Part shown: piece by piece, positions 1 to 5,598 of the stretch
Layout: each line of letters opens with the position of its first letter
Numbering within the stretch: position 1 is the first letter of the stretch
Origin: Tessaracoccus flavescens
Lineage (GTDB): Bacteria > Actinomycetota > Actinomycetes > Propionibacteriales > Propionibacteriaceae
Reading direction: 5' to 3'
Length of the DNA: 14,006 nt
Assembly: GCA_020741375.1 (NCBI GenBank)
Contig: DYZF01000044.1
Coordinates: 1 to 14,006 of the forward strand
Notes under the pieces: model-generated
Told to the model about the DNA's origin: nothing
The model's input: the letters and a program-made list of their open reading frames with translations, nothing else
Databases searched by the model: none
Program-made: the position numbers and the translations under genes

Positions 1-17
1 AGCTGGTAGCGGGGAGC

Positions 18-33
18 TTGTCCGATTGGACAA
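18..33. promoter_or_regulatory. Palindromic operator-like site upstream of the MFS gene
   Basis: The sequence reads TTGTCC-GATT-GGACAA, a perfect 6-bp inverted repeat around a 4-nt centre. It lies just upstream of a TAATAT hexamer (35-40) that could be the -10 box of the following gene. A symmetric site between the -35 and -10 positions is where a dimeric repressor commonly binds, so I infer that it controls the transporter. No matching regulator can be assigned, and the gene on the other side lies outside the window. Confidence 0.45.
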
Positions 34-49
34 CTAATATCGCCCAGAG

Positions 50-1345
50 TTGACTGAACCGGTGCTCCGCAAGAACCCTCTGATCAACACGCTGCTGAAC
101 CTACGCGGCAACGGGCGAGCCTCGGTCTACACCGAGCCGATGTGGGGCCTGTCCATGATGCTGGTGCTGCCCTACGCGTCGGTGTTCATGCTGGCGCTCG
201 GTGTGCACGACGAGCAGATCGGCTTCTTGGCGACGGTGTCACTGCTGTCGCAGATGGTGTTCGGCCTGCTCAGCGGCGTGATCACCGACAAGTTGGGCCG
301 ACGAGCCACCACCGCGATCTTTGATGTCGTCGCCTGGGTGATCCCCTGCCTGATCTGGGCCTTCGCGCAGAACTTCTGGTGGTTCTTGGTGGCGTCCCTG
401 GTCAACGGGGTGTGGCAGGTCACGATGAACTCGTGGGATTGCCTGCTCGTGGAGGATCTGGACCGTCGCGAGATCCCAAAGGTGTACTCGCTGGTCAAGG
501 TGGCGGCGGAGTTCTCCGCGCTGTTCGCCCCCATCGCCGCCGTCCTGGTGTCGAGCCTCGGGCTAGAGCTGGCCGTGCGCATCTTGTACCTCAACGCCTT
601 CTTCATCATGGCGGTCAAGGTGTGGCTGCTCTACCGCTTCACGACGGAGACCGAGACCGGCAAGGTGCGCATGGCCGAAACCAAGGGCGTGTCGATCTGG
701 CGGTTGCTGCGCGAGTACCGCGGGGTGCTGAGGCTGATCATCCACTCCAAGGGCACCATCTTCTCGCTCATCATCGCCGCCCTGGTGGGCGCCGTCGCGC
801 TCGTCAACGGCACGTTCTGGCAGGTCATCATCAACCAGCGCTTGGGTGTGCCCGACGCGCTGCTGCCGTTCTTCCCGATGGTGCGCTCGCTGCTGTCGGT
901 GCTGTTCTTCTTCACGCTGATCCCCATGCTGACCCATGGCAAGAATCTGCGTGTGCCCACCATCCTCGGCTTCGGCGTCTACCTCGTCGGCCAGGTGTTG
1001 CTGGTCGGCATCCCGGCGCAGGAGTCAGCGGTCGCCTCGACGTACGCCCTGCTGGCCGTGTGCCTGCTGCTCGACGCCTTCGGCGGCGGCATCTTGTTCA
1101 TGCTGGCGGAATCGCTGGTGGCGCTGCACGTCGACCGTGCCGAGCGCTCGCGGGTGATGGCGATCCAGCGCACCGTCGTGATGTTGGTGACGGCACCGTT
1201 CGGCTGGATCAGCGGGTGGCTCTCAGGTATGGACCGCAGTTGGCCGTTCATCCTGACGTCGGTGCTGCTGGTGCTGGGTTTGATCGCGGCCGGGCTCTTC
1301 TGGGTGACCACGCACGAGGAAGAGCCGGAGGTGGCCGCGAGCTAG
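50..1345 (+). CDS. MFS family transporter
   Basis: A 431-residue polytopic membrane protein of the major facilitator superfamily, probably an exporter or sugar/drug transporter in the cytoplasmic membrane. Residues 76-85 (GVITDKLGRR) match the loop 2-3 signature motif of MFS proteins. About 11-12 hydrophobic segments follow a short cytoplasmic N-terminus containing LRGN and YTEPMWG, a phrase I recall from a group of uncharacterised MFS proteins. The start chosen is TTG at 50: an in-frame stop lies at 35-37 and the conserved N-terminal stretch begins well before the next ATG at 140. No ribosome binding site is seen. The TAATAT hexamer at 35-40 would place transcription start only a few bases before the TTG. 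The gene ends 8 bp before the 3' end of a convergent tRNA gene. The substrate cannot be told from sequence. Confidence 0.85.
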   Translation: MTEPVLRKNPLINTLLNLRGNGRASVYTEPMWGLSMMLVLPYASVFMLALGVHDEQIGFLATVSLLSQMVFGLLSGVITDKLGRRATTAIFDVVAWVIPCLIWAFAQNFWWFLVASLVNGVWQVTMNSWDCLLVEDLDRREIPKVYSLVKVAAEFSALFAPIAAVLVSSLGLELAVRILYLNAFFIMAVKVWLLYRFTTETETGKVRMAETKGVSIWRLLREYRGVLRLIIHSKGTIFSLIIAALVGAVALVNGTFWQVIINQRLGVPDALLPFFPMVRSLLSVLFFFTLIPMLTHGKNLRVPTILGFGVYLVGQVLLVGIPAQESAVASTYALLAVCLLLDAFGGGILFMLAESLVALHVDRAERSRVMAIQRTVVMLVTAPFGWISGWLSGMDRSWPFILTSVLLVLGLIAAGLFWVTTHEEEPEVAAS

Positions 1346-1351
1346 CGGCCG
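1332..1351. terminator. Small hairpin between MFS gene and tRNA
   Basis: GGCCGC (1333-1338) and GCGGCC (1345-1350) form a 6-bp GC stem with a 6-nt loop, extendable by one T-G pair. It spans the MFS stop codon and sits directly beyond the 3' end of the tRNA on the other strand, so it could end transcripts from both sides. There is no clear T-run on either side and the stem is short, so this is a tentative call. Confidence 0.3.
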
Positions 1352-1353
1352 AT

Positions 1354-1435
1354 TGGCTCCCCGGGCAGGAGTCGAACCTGCTTCGCTAATCCTGATTCAA
1401 AGTCAGGCGGGCCCTACCGAAAGACCAACCGGGGA
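1354..1435 (-). tRNA. tRNA-Gln (anticodon TTG), CCA encoded
   Basis: Read on the minus strand, the 7-bp acceptor stem TCCCCGG/CCGGGGA is perfect. The anticodon arm is CCTGA-CTTTGAA-TCAGG, giving anticodon TTG for the Gln codon CAA. The T arm is GCAGG-TTCGACT-CCTGC. The discriminator base is G and CCA is encoded at 1356-1354. The weak T1-A72 pair and G73 fit known glutamine identity features. Odd points: the molecule is 79 nt without CCA, the variable region is 9 nt (ATTAGCGAA), the D loop starts with T where A14 is normal, and two bases separate the D stem from the anticodon stem. A possible -10 box TAGACT (complement of 1463-1468) lies about 28 bp upstream. A protein-like reading of this region on the plus strand is an artefact of the tRNA. 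Confidence 0.9.
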
Positions 1436-1585
1436 ACGGCCTCTTCGCAGAAGCCTTGGAGCAGTCTACCGGGCATCGAAGATCCGCTCCACTCGCGGAA
1501 GTTGCCCACAGATTGCCCGCCGCATGAAAAATCGGCGCCCGGGTTGGCGAGTACGAAGGCACCATTGAGGAGCGAAGGAGTGCCG

Positions 1586-2164
1586 ATGACCACCAAGATC
1601 CGTTGCTTTGGAGCTGGAGACCAGCTGTACGAGGCCTACCACGACGAGGAGTGGGGCCAGCCCATCACCGATTCGGCAGACGAGCACGAGCTGTTCGAGC
1701 GGCTCTGCCTTGAGGGATTCCAATCGGGCCTCAGCTGGCTCACGATCCTGCGGAAGCGCGATGCCTTCCGCGCCGCCTTCCACAATTTCCACCCCGACGC
1801 TGTGGCCGCGTTCGACGACGAAGACCGGGAGCGGCTGATGTCCGATCCCGGGATCGTGCGGAACCGGCTCAAGATCAACGCGGCCATCGTCAACGCCCAA
1901 GCCTTGGTGGCCATGCATGCCGACGGCGAGCGACTCATCGATCTGGTGATCGAGCACGCTCCCCCGTCGCGCGAGCACCCACCGCTGAGCTTTGCGGACG
2001 TCCCCGCCAAGACGGCGGAGTCGGAGGCGCTGGCCAAGGCGCTGAAGAAGAAGGGCTTCACGTTCGTCGGGCCCACCACGATGTACGCCCTGATGCAGGC
2101 CATCGGGCTGGTGGACGATCACATTCAGGGCTGCTGGATGGCCAAGGCCTCACCGGCCGCCTAG
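1586..2164 (+). CDS. tag: DNA-3-methyladenine glycosylase I
   Basis: A 192-residue base-excision repair enzyme that removes 3-methyladenine from alkylated DNA in the cytoplasm. The match to E. coli Tag is direct: the HDEEWG box (residues 19-24), the CLEG-x5-LSW segment with the expected catalytic Glu at 43 and the base-stacking Trp at 51, and the KKKGF-x-FVGPTT region. All four zinc ligands of the Tag zinc snap can be placed: Cys7, His19, His179 and Cys183. The ATG at 1586 is preferred over an upstream TTG at 1502 because AAGGAG (1575-1580) sits 5 nt before it and the protein then begins as the family does. Length is close to the usual 187-190 residues. The gene diverges from the tRNA across 150 bp in which I see no convincing promoter. 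Its TAG stop overlaps the stop of the convergent next gene. Confidence 0.95.
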   Translation: MTTKIRCFGAGDQLYEAYHDEEWGQPITDSADEHELFERLCLEGFQSGLSWLTILRKRDAFRAAFHNFHPDAVAAFDDEDRERLMSDPGIVRNRLKINAAIVNAQALVAMHADGERLIDLVIEHAPPSREHPPLSFADVPAKTAESEALAKALKKKGFTFVGPTTMYALMQAIGLVDDHIQGCWMAKASPAA

Positions 2165-2925
2165 GCGGAGGCTTGCTGTTCCTCCGCCTCGATGGCCGCC
2201 ACGAAATCGTGCTTCGAGGCCTGCCATGAGTCCTCGGTCAGCCCGAGCCGCCAATACCCCGAGATCGAGACCACGTCGCGAGGCACGTTGCGCTCCACAA
2301 AGAGGAGCCGGCGCACGTCCTTGATCATCTCCGCCACCCCGTGCACGAACCACGCCGCGTCGTCGGGCGCGTCCAGTTCACGCACCGCGGCGGCCAAGCG
2401 CTCGCCGGGGCGGGCGCCGTCGCGCACCACCCAGCGGAGATCGACGGCGTCTCCGTCCGGGACGGGGAAGGTTGAATCAGCGTGTTCGATCTCCAACAGC
2501 ACGGTGGCGGAGGCACCAGCGGGCAGCGCCTCCAGCGCTGCGCAGATGGCGGGCGCTGCGGATTCATCGCCGACGAAGACGAACGAGGTGTGCTCGTCGG
2601 ACGGGGCCCACTTGCCGCCGGGCCCGCGGAACTGGAACTGCGCGCCGGGCTCCACCGATGCGGCCCAGGGGCCGGCGAGGCCATCCGTGCCGTGGACGAC
2701 GAAATCCACGGCCATCCGGCCGGTGGCCGAATCGAACGAGCGGACGGTGTAGGTGCGGGTCGCGTCACCGAACGCGATCTTGATGTAGTGATCAGTGAAC
2801 GGCAGTTCCGTGCCCACCAGATCCTCGCTGCGGCAGTGCAGACGCACCAGCTGCGGCGAGAGCTGCTCGCGGCGCTCGACGACGGCGGAACGCAAGGGCC
2901 GGTCGGGGCGACGCTCGGGATTCAT
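2161..2925 (-). CDS. Siderophore-interacting protein (FAD/NADPH ferric-siderophore reductase family)
   Basis: A 254-residue soluble flavoprotein of the SIP/ViuB family, which reduces ferric siderophores in the cytoplasm to release iron. An N-terminal FAD-binding barrel carries the R-x-Y-T signature (RTYTVR, residues 57-62) and the DFVVHG-x5-GPWA segment (74-88) that contacts the flavin. The NAD(P)H-binding half starts at VFVGDESAAPAI (116-127) and ends with the conserved GYWRLGLTEDSWQASK (223-238). The ATG at 2925 is chosen because family homology begins there and a GAAAGG element lies 8 nt upstream; the open frame continues upstream through the lysine-repeat gene without homology. No DtxR/IdeR-type iron box is visible upstream. 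A TTTCG-TAG-CGAAA repeat (2936-2948) overlaps the leader and could be a regulatory site. No siderophore transport genes are adjacent. Confidence 0.92.
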   Translation of the reverse strand: MNPERRPDRPLRSAVVERREQLSPQLVRLHCRSEDLVGTELPFTDHYIKIAFGDATRTYTVRSFDSATGRMAVDFVVHGTDGLAGPWAASVEPGAQFQFRGPGGKWAPSDEHTSFVFVGDESAAPAICAALEALPAGASATVLLEIEHADSTFPVPDGDAVDLRWVVRDGARPGERLAAAVRELDAPDDAAWFVHGVAEMIKDVRRLLFVERNVPRDVVSISGYWRLGLTEDSWQASKHDFVAAIEAEEQQASA

Positions 2926-2977
2926 TTGGAAAGCCTTTCGTAGCGAAATCGTCGGCCAGCTTACCCCCAGAAACGCC

Positions 2978-3009
2978 GAAGGCCGGTTCCACGTTCGGAA
3001 CCGGCCTTC
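2978..3009 (-). terminator. Strong hairpin terminator behind the lysine-repeat gene
   Basis: A perfect 13-bp inverted repeat, GAAGGCCGGTTCC (2978-2990) and GGAACCGGCCTTC (2997-3009), encloses a 6-nt loop. On the minus strand it begins 16 nt after the stop codon of the 46-aa gene and is followed by GGCGTTTC, a short T-stretch. No U-tail follows on the plus strand. It would separate the lysine-repeat transcript from the siderophore-interacting protein gene. Confidence 0.75.
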
Positions 3010-3025
3010 ACGGAGAGAGGAAGAG

Positions 3026-3166
3026 TTACTTCTTGCCCTTCTTGGACTTCTTGTCAGCCTTCTTCTTCGCGACCTTCTTGTCAGCCTTCTTGTCAGCCTT
3101 CTTGTCGGCCTTCTTCGCGACCAACTTGTCAGCCTTCTTGTTCTTCTTGTCAGCCTTCTTCGCCAT
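3026..3166 (-). CDS. 46-aa lysine-rich repeat protein (KKAD repeats)
   Basis: A small gene encoding 46 residues of which 24 are Lys, 9 Ala and 6 Asp, with no aromatic residue and no Arg. It begins MAKKADKKNKKADK, continues with three contiguous Ala-Asp-Lys-Lys units (residues 20-31), and ends KKSKKGKK. Net charge is about +18. An excellent ribosome binding site, GGAGGTGA (complement of 3173-3180), lies 6 nt before the ATG at 3166, and a strong hairpin follows the TAA stop. Every Lys codon is AAG, as expected for a translated high-GC gene. The composition resembles the basic tails of histone H1-like proteins and mycobacterial HupB, so nucleic-acid binding is plausible, but this is inference. 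A ribosome-associated basic peptide is the main alternative. It diverges from a small helix-turn-helix gene. I recognise no named family. Confidence 0.8.
   Translation of the reverse strand: MAKKADKKNKKADKLVAKKADKKADKKADKKVAKKKADKKSKKGKK
3074..3109 (-). repeat. 12-bp tandem repeat coding Ala-Asp-Lys-Lys (3 units)
   Basis: Three head-to-tail copies of a 12-nt unit, GC(T/C)GACAAGAAG on the minus strand, the third copy counting from the left differing at one base. Degenerate copies lie on either side within the same gene. The unit keeps the reading frame, so replication slippage would change protein length without a frameshift. Confidence 0.85.
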
Positions 3167-3172
3167 GGATAC

Positions 3173-3180
3173 TCACCTCC
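3173..3180 (-). promoter_or_regulatory. Ribosome binding site of the lysine-repeat gene
   Basis: GGAGGTGA on the minus strand is an extended match to the anti-Shine-Dalgarno sequence and stands 6 nt before the ATG at 3166. It decides which strand is coding here, because the opposite strand also shows an open frame with a hydrophobic repeat. Confidence 0.85.
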
Positions 3181-3242
3181 GTCAATGCGATGTTGACGAA
3201 ACTCAACCATGCATCTCAACAAACGTCAAGATTTAGTTGACT
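3180..3242. promoter_or_regulatory. Shared divergent control region with paired GTCAA-N7-TTGAC repeats
   Basis: GTCAA (3181-3185) and TTGAC (3193-3197) form an inverted repeat with a 7-nt spacer. The same arrangement recurs at 3225-3229 and 3237-3241, exactly 44 bp further on. CTCAAC occurs twice between them (3202-3207 and 3215-3220). The sites lie between the lysine-repeat gene (-) and the helix-turn-helix gene (+), so they are candidate operators for one or both. TTGAC also resembles a -35 box, so part of the pattern may be promoter sequence. Confidence 0.5.
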
Positions 3243-3255
3243 TTCCGCGTGTCGC

Positions 3256-3261
3256 TACGAT
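3256..3261 (+). promoter_or_regulatory. -10 box (TACGAT) for a leaderless start
   Basis: TACGAT fits the TANNNT pattern of actinobacterial -10 boxes and ends 6 nt before the ATG at 3268. Transcription would therefore start at or next to the A of the start codon. No Shine-Dalgarno sequence precedes this ATG, which agrees with a leaderless message. A TTAGTT at 3233-3238 would be a poor -35 box at 17-bp spacing. Confidence 0.6.
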
Positions 3262-3267
3262 GCTGTC

Positions 3268-3504
3268 ATGGGCGCCAAGAGTTCGAATGAGGCCAAGGCA
3301 AAGGCACTGGCCAGCCTCGCTGCAGCGAAGCAGATCCGCGAGGCCGCAGAGTCTGACGAGTTCGCCGCCATCCAGGCTGCCCGCAGCGCAGGAGCCTCGT
3401 GGTCACGTATCGGCGAGCTCTACGGGCTGACCAAGCAAGGAGCCCAGCAGCGGTTCAAGCGGGGCTCCAAGCCCAACTCCCCCGCCCCCGCCGACGAGGC
3501 GTGA
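3268..3504 (+). CDS. Small helix-turn-helix protein, 78 aa
   Basis: A 78-residue soluble protein. Residues 32-63 (from FAAIQAARSAGASW through GLTKQGAQQRF) look like the small actinobacterial helix-turn-helix in which a Trp-x-x-Ile-Gly turn precedes a Thr-Lys-Gln recognition helix. Such proteins are often DNA-binding or sigma-region-4-like. The N-terminus (residues 5-30) is an Ala/Lys/Glu-rich helix and the C-terminus is a short Pro/Ala tail. Translation probably starts without a leader at ATG 3268. Its TGA stop lies 13 bp before the TetR start. It diverges from the lysine-repeat gene and is the obvious candidate to bind the repeats between them, though nothing in the sequence proves this. Confidence 0.8.
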   Translation: MGAKSSNEAKAKALASLAAAKQIREAAESDEFAAIQAARSAGASWSRIGELYGLTKQGAQQRFKRGSKPNSPAPADEA

Positions 3505-3517
3505 AACAATAGGCCCC

Positions 3518-4249
3518 GTGTCAACCCGCCAACCCGCCCGCGCCCGCCGATCCAAAACCAGGATGACGGCCGCGCAGCGGCGTGAACAGCTCTTGGAAAT
3601 CGCCCGCGAACTCTTCGCGGAGCGCGGCTTCGAGGGCACCTCGGTGGAAGAAATTGCCGCCCGGGCCGGCGTGTCCAAGCCCGTCGTCTACGAACACTTC
3701 GGTGGGAAGGAAGGCGCATACGCCGTCGTCGTCGACCGCGAAACCCAAACTCTCCACAACGCGGTCCGCAGCGCCCTGACCACTCCCGGCGCGGGAGCCC
3801 GCGAGACGCTGGAACGCGGGGCCATGGCGCTGCTGGAGTACATCGAGCGTTGCCCGGACGGGTTCAAGATCCTCAGCCGCGATCCGCTCTCCAGCGCCAG
3901 CGAGGGGCAGCCCCACGGCTCCTTCGCCTCCATCCTCAGCGACATCGCCGTGCAGGTTGAAGACCTGCTGGCTGATGAGTTCACCAAGACCGGCCACGAT
4001 CCGAAGTTCGCACCTCTCTACGCGCAGGCCCTCGTGGGGCTGGTGGCGCAGACCGGCCAGCAGTGGCTGGACACGCGCGAGCCGGAGCGCGCCGTCGTCG
4101 CGCGGCACCTCATCAATCTGGCGTGGAACGGCATGGCCCACCTCCAGCCCGAGCCCCGACTCATCATCGAGGTGATCGACAAGCGTCGAGCCGCGGGTCA
4201 GTCTGACGAGGAAGCCAGGAGCAACTTGCGCAGAGCGCTGGCCAACTGA
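3518..4249 (+). CDS. TetR/AcrR family transcriptional regulator
   Basis: A 243-residue one-component repressor. A basic N-terminal extension (residues 1-16) is followed by the TetR DNA-binding domain at about 20-66: AAQRREQLLEIARELFAERG, then TSVEEIAARAGVSKPVVYEHFGGKE, the textbook helix-turn-helix with its Tyr-x-His-Phe end. The rest is the helical ligand-binding and dimer domain, including ILSRDPLSSASEG, a phrase seen in actinobacterial AcrR-like proteins. The ligand is unknown. The GTG at 3518 has no Shine-Dalgarno sequence, but AACAAT (3505-3510) lies 7 nt upstream, so it may be leaderless or read through from the preceding gene 13 bp away. Its last 52 bp overlap the MarR gene on the other strand. 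Confidence 0.93.
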   Translation: MSTRQPARARRSKTRMTAAQRREQLLEIARELFAERGFEGTSVEEIAARAGVSKPVVYEHFGGKEGAYAVVVDRETQTLHNAVRSALTTPGAGARETLERGAMALLEYIERCPDGFKILSRDPLSSASEGQPHGSFASILSDIAVQVEDLLADEFTKTGHDPKFAPLYAQALVGLVAQTGQQWLDTREPERAVVARHLINLAWNGMAHLQPEPRLIIEVIDKRRAAGQSDEEARSNLRRALAN

Positions 4250-4689
4250 TCGCGCTCGCTGCCACTCCACTCGGCCAAAAGCTCGGCCTCCAACCCGACG
4301 AGCGTGGCCAGCGCGGTATCCACCAGCCGCAAGCCCTCATCGGTCAGGCCCACCAAAACACCGCGCCCATCCTCGGGATGCGACTCGCGGGTCACAGCCC
4401 CGCGCGCCACCAAGCGGTCCACGCGGTTGGTCATCGTGCCGGACGTCACGTGAGTTTGGCGCAGCAGTTGCCCCGGCGTCAGCCGATAGGGCTCACCCGA
4501 GCGGCGCAACGCGGCGAGCACGTCGAACTCCCACGATTCGATGCCGTGCTGCGCGAAGGCCCGCTTGCGGTGCCCGTCCAGGACTCCCGAGAGCCGGTCG
4601 ATGCGCGACCAGATCTCCATCGGGCTCAAATCCAGATCGTCACGTTCCCGCGACCACGCCTCGACGACGTCATCAACTTCGTCCGTCAC
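4198..4689 (-). CDS. MarR family transcriptional regulator
   Basis: A 163-residue winged-helix regulator. The first 25 residues are acidic. Then come the dimerisation helices and the wHTH: LTPGQLLRQTHVTSGTMTNRVDRLVARG (about 70-97) holds the recognition helix, and DGRGVLVGLTDEG (107-119) forms the wing. The GTG start overlaps the TGA stop of ispE as GTGA, and AGGTGA lies 4 nt upstream, so it is probably translationally coupled and expressed from the rsmI operon. Its final 52 bp are complementary to the end of the TetR gene. Targets and ligand are unknown. A regulator at the end of a housekeeping operon may be a local passenger rather than the operon's controller. Confidence 0.93.
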   Translation of the reverse strand: MTDEVDDVVEAWSRERDDLDLSPMEIWSRIDRLSGVLDGHRKRAFAQHGIESWEFDVLAALRRSGEPYRLTPGQLLRQTHVTSGTMTNRVDRLVARGAVTRESHPEDGRGVLVGLTDEGLRLVDTALATLVGLEAELLAEWSGSERDQLASALRKLLLASSSD

Positions 4690-5588
4690 ACCATCACCTG
4701 CGCTCCCGCCACGGGCCCGTAGGCTCTGCGCACCGCGCGCACGCCACTGAACACACCCAGCTCTTCCGCCACCTCAAGGCTGTGGGCCTCAGACCCCGCG
4801 AGGAAAGCACACGTCGGCCCCGAGCCGCTGACGACGGCGCCCAGCGCACCGGCGTCCATGCCGAGCTTCAGCGTGTGCGCCAGCCCCGGCAGCAGCGCGA
4901 TGGCTGCGTCTTGGAGATCGTTGATCAGGTTGCCTCCAACACCGGCGGCGTCGCCTGCGCGAAGCGCCTCGAGCAGCGCGTGTGGGATGTCCGTGGGCCG
5001 CGGATCGCTCATGGCGTCGAACTGTTGGAACACCGACGGCGTCGACAGGCCGGAGTGCGAGAGCGCGAACACCCAGTGGTAGGTGCCCTGCGTGATGACG
5101 GGCACCAGCTTGTCGCCGCGGCCGGTGCCGATCGCGGTGCCGCCCATCAACATGAAGGGCACGTCGGCGCCGAGTTGGGCGGCCAGTGGGTAGAGATCTT
5201 CCCGGTGGGCGCCGATGCCCCACAGCGCGTTGCAGCCGACGAGGGTGGCGGCGGCGTCGGCTGAGCCTCCGGCCATTCCACCCGCCACGGGAATCCGCTT
5301 GCGGATCGACAAGGTGACCCCGGCGTCGGCGACGTCGAAATGGCGGGCCAGCAGCTTCGCGGCCTTGACCGCCAGATTCGTGTCGTCCACGGGCAGGAAG
5401 GCAGCGCCTTCACCTTGGAACGAGAGCCGGAACTGCCCAGGCTTGGCCTCTTCGGCCAGCACCTCGTCGCCCAGCGACACCGCCTGAAAAACCGTGCCCA
5501 GCTCGTGATAGCCCTGCTCGTCGGTGCCACCGACGCGCAAGGCCAGATTCACTTTCGCGGGCACCCTCACCCGCACCGATGCGGTCAC
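4686..5588 (-). CDS. ispE: 4-diphosphocytidyl-2-C-methyl-D-erythritol kinase
   Basis: A 300-residue GHMP kinase that phosphorylates the 2-hydroxyl of CDP-methylerythritol in the non-mevalonate (MEP) pathway to isopentenyl diphosphate. Visible signatures are PAKVNL (residues 10-15, with the catalytic Lys12), the ATP-binding loop PVAGGMAGGSADAAA (100-114), LGADVPF with the catalytic Asp142, NDLQ, and VSGSGPTCAFL near the C-terminus. The start is GTG at 5588, with a weak AGG 9 nt upstream and only 10 bp after the rsmA stop. The end overlaps the marR start by 4 nt. The order rsmA-ispE is conserved in actinobacteria. Confidence 0.96.
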   Translation of the reverse strand: MTASVRVRVPAKVNLALRVGGTDEQGYHELGTVFQAVSLGDEVLAEEAKPGQFRLSFQGEGAAFLPVDDTNLAVKAAKLLARHFDVADAGVTLSIRKRIPVAGGMAGGSADAAATLVGCNALWGIGAHREDLYPLAAQLGADVPFMLMGGTAIGTGRGDKLVPVITQGTYHWVFALSHSGLSTPSVFQQFDAMSDPRPTDIPHALLEALRAGDAAGVGGNLINDLQDAAIALLPGLAHTLKLGMDAGALGAVVSGSGPTCAFLAGSEAHSLEVAEELGVFSGVRAVRRAYGPVAGAQVMV

Positions 5589-5598
5589 AGGGTTGAAC

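Noticed and set aside
379..1389. Long Arg/Gly/His-rich open frame inside the MFS gene
   Set aside because: It is a shadow frame of high-GC coding DNA; the membrane-protein frame at 50-1345 has clear MFS signatures.
1353..1568. Plus-strand frame starting MAPRAGVEPASL
   Set aside because: It is a translation of the complement of the tRNA-Gln gene, a well-known annotation artefact, and it continues into the tag upstream region.
2161..3222. Longer version of the siderophore-interacting protein starting at 3222 with an Arg/Thr/Leu-rich extension
   Set aside because: The extension is another frame of the lysine-repeat gene. Family homology starts at the ATG at 2925, and a hairpin lies between.
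3033..3236. Plus-strand open frame encoding a hydrophobic Phe-Leu-Ser-Ala repeat, resembling a membrane peptide
   Set aside because: It is the complement of the lysine-repeat gene: AAG lysine codons read backwards give CTT/TTC. The minus strand has a far better ribosome binding site, an ATG and a terminator. The plus frame starts at TTG and runs through the divergent promoter region.
3167..3236. A definite -35/-10 promoter for the lysine-repeat gene on the minus strand
   Set aside because: Several TTGAC/TTGAG hexamers could serve as -35 boxes, but none has a convincing -10 box at 16-18 bp, so I did not assign one.
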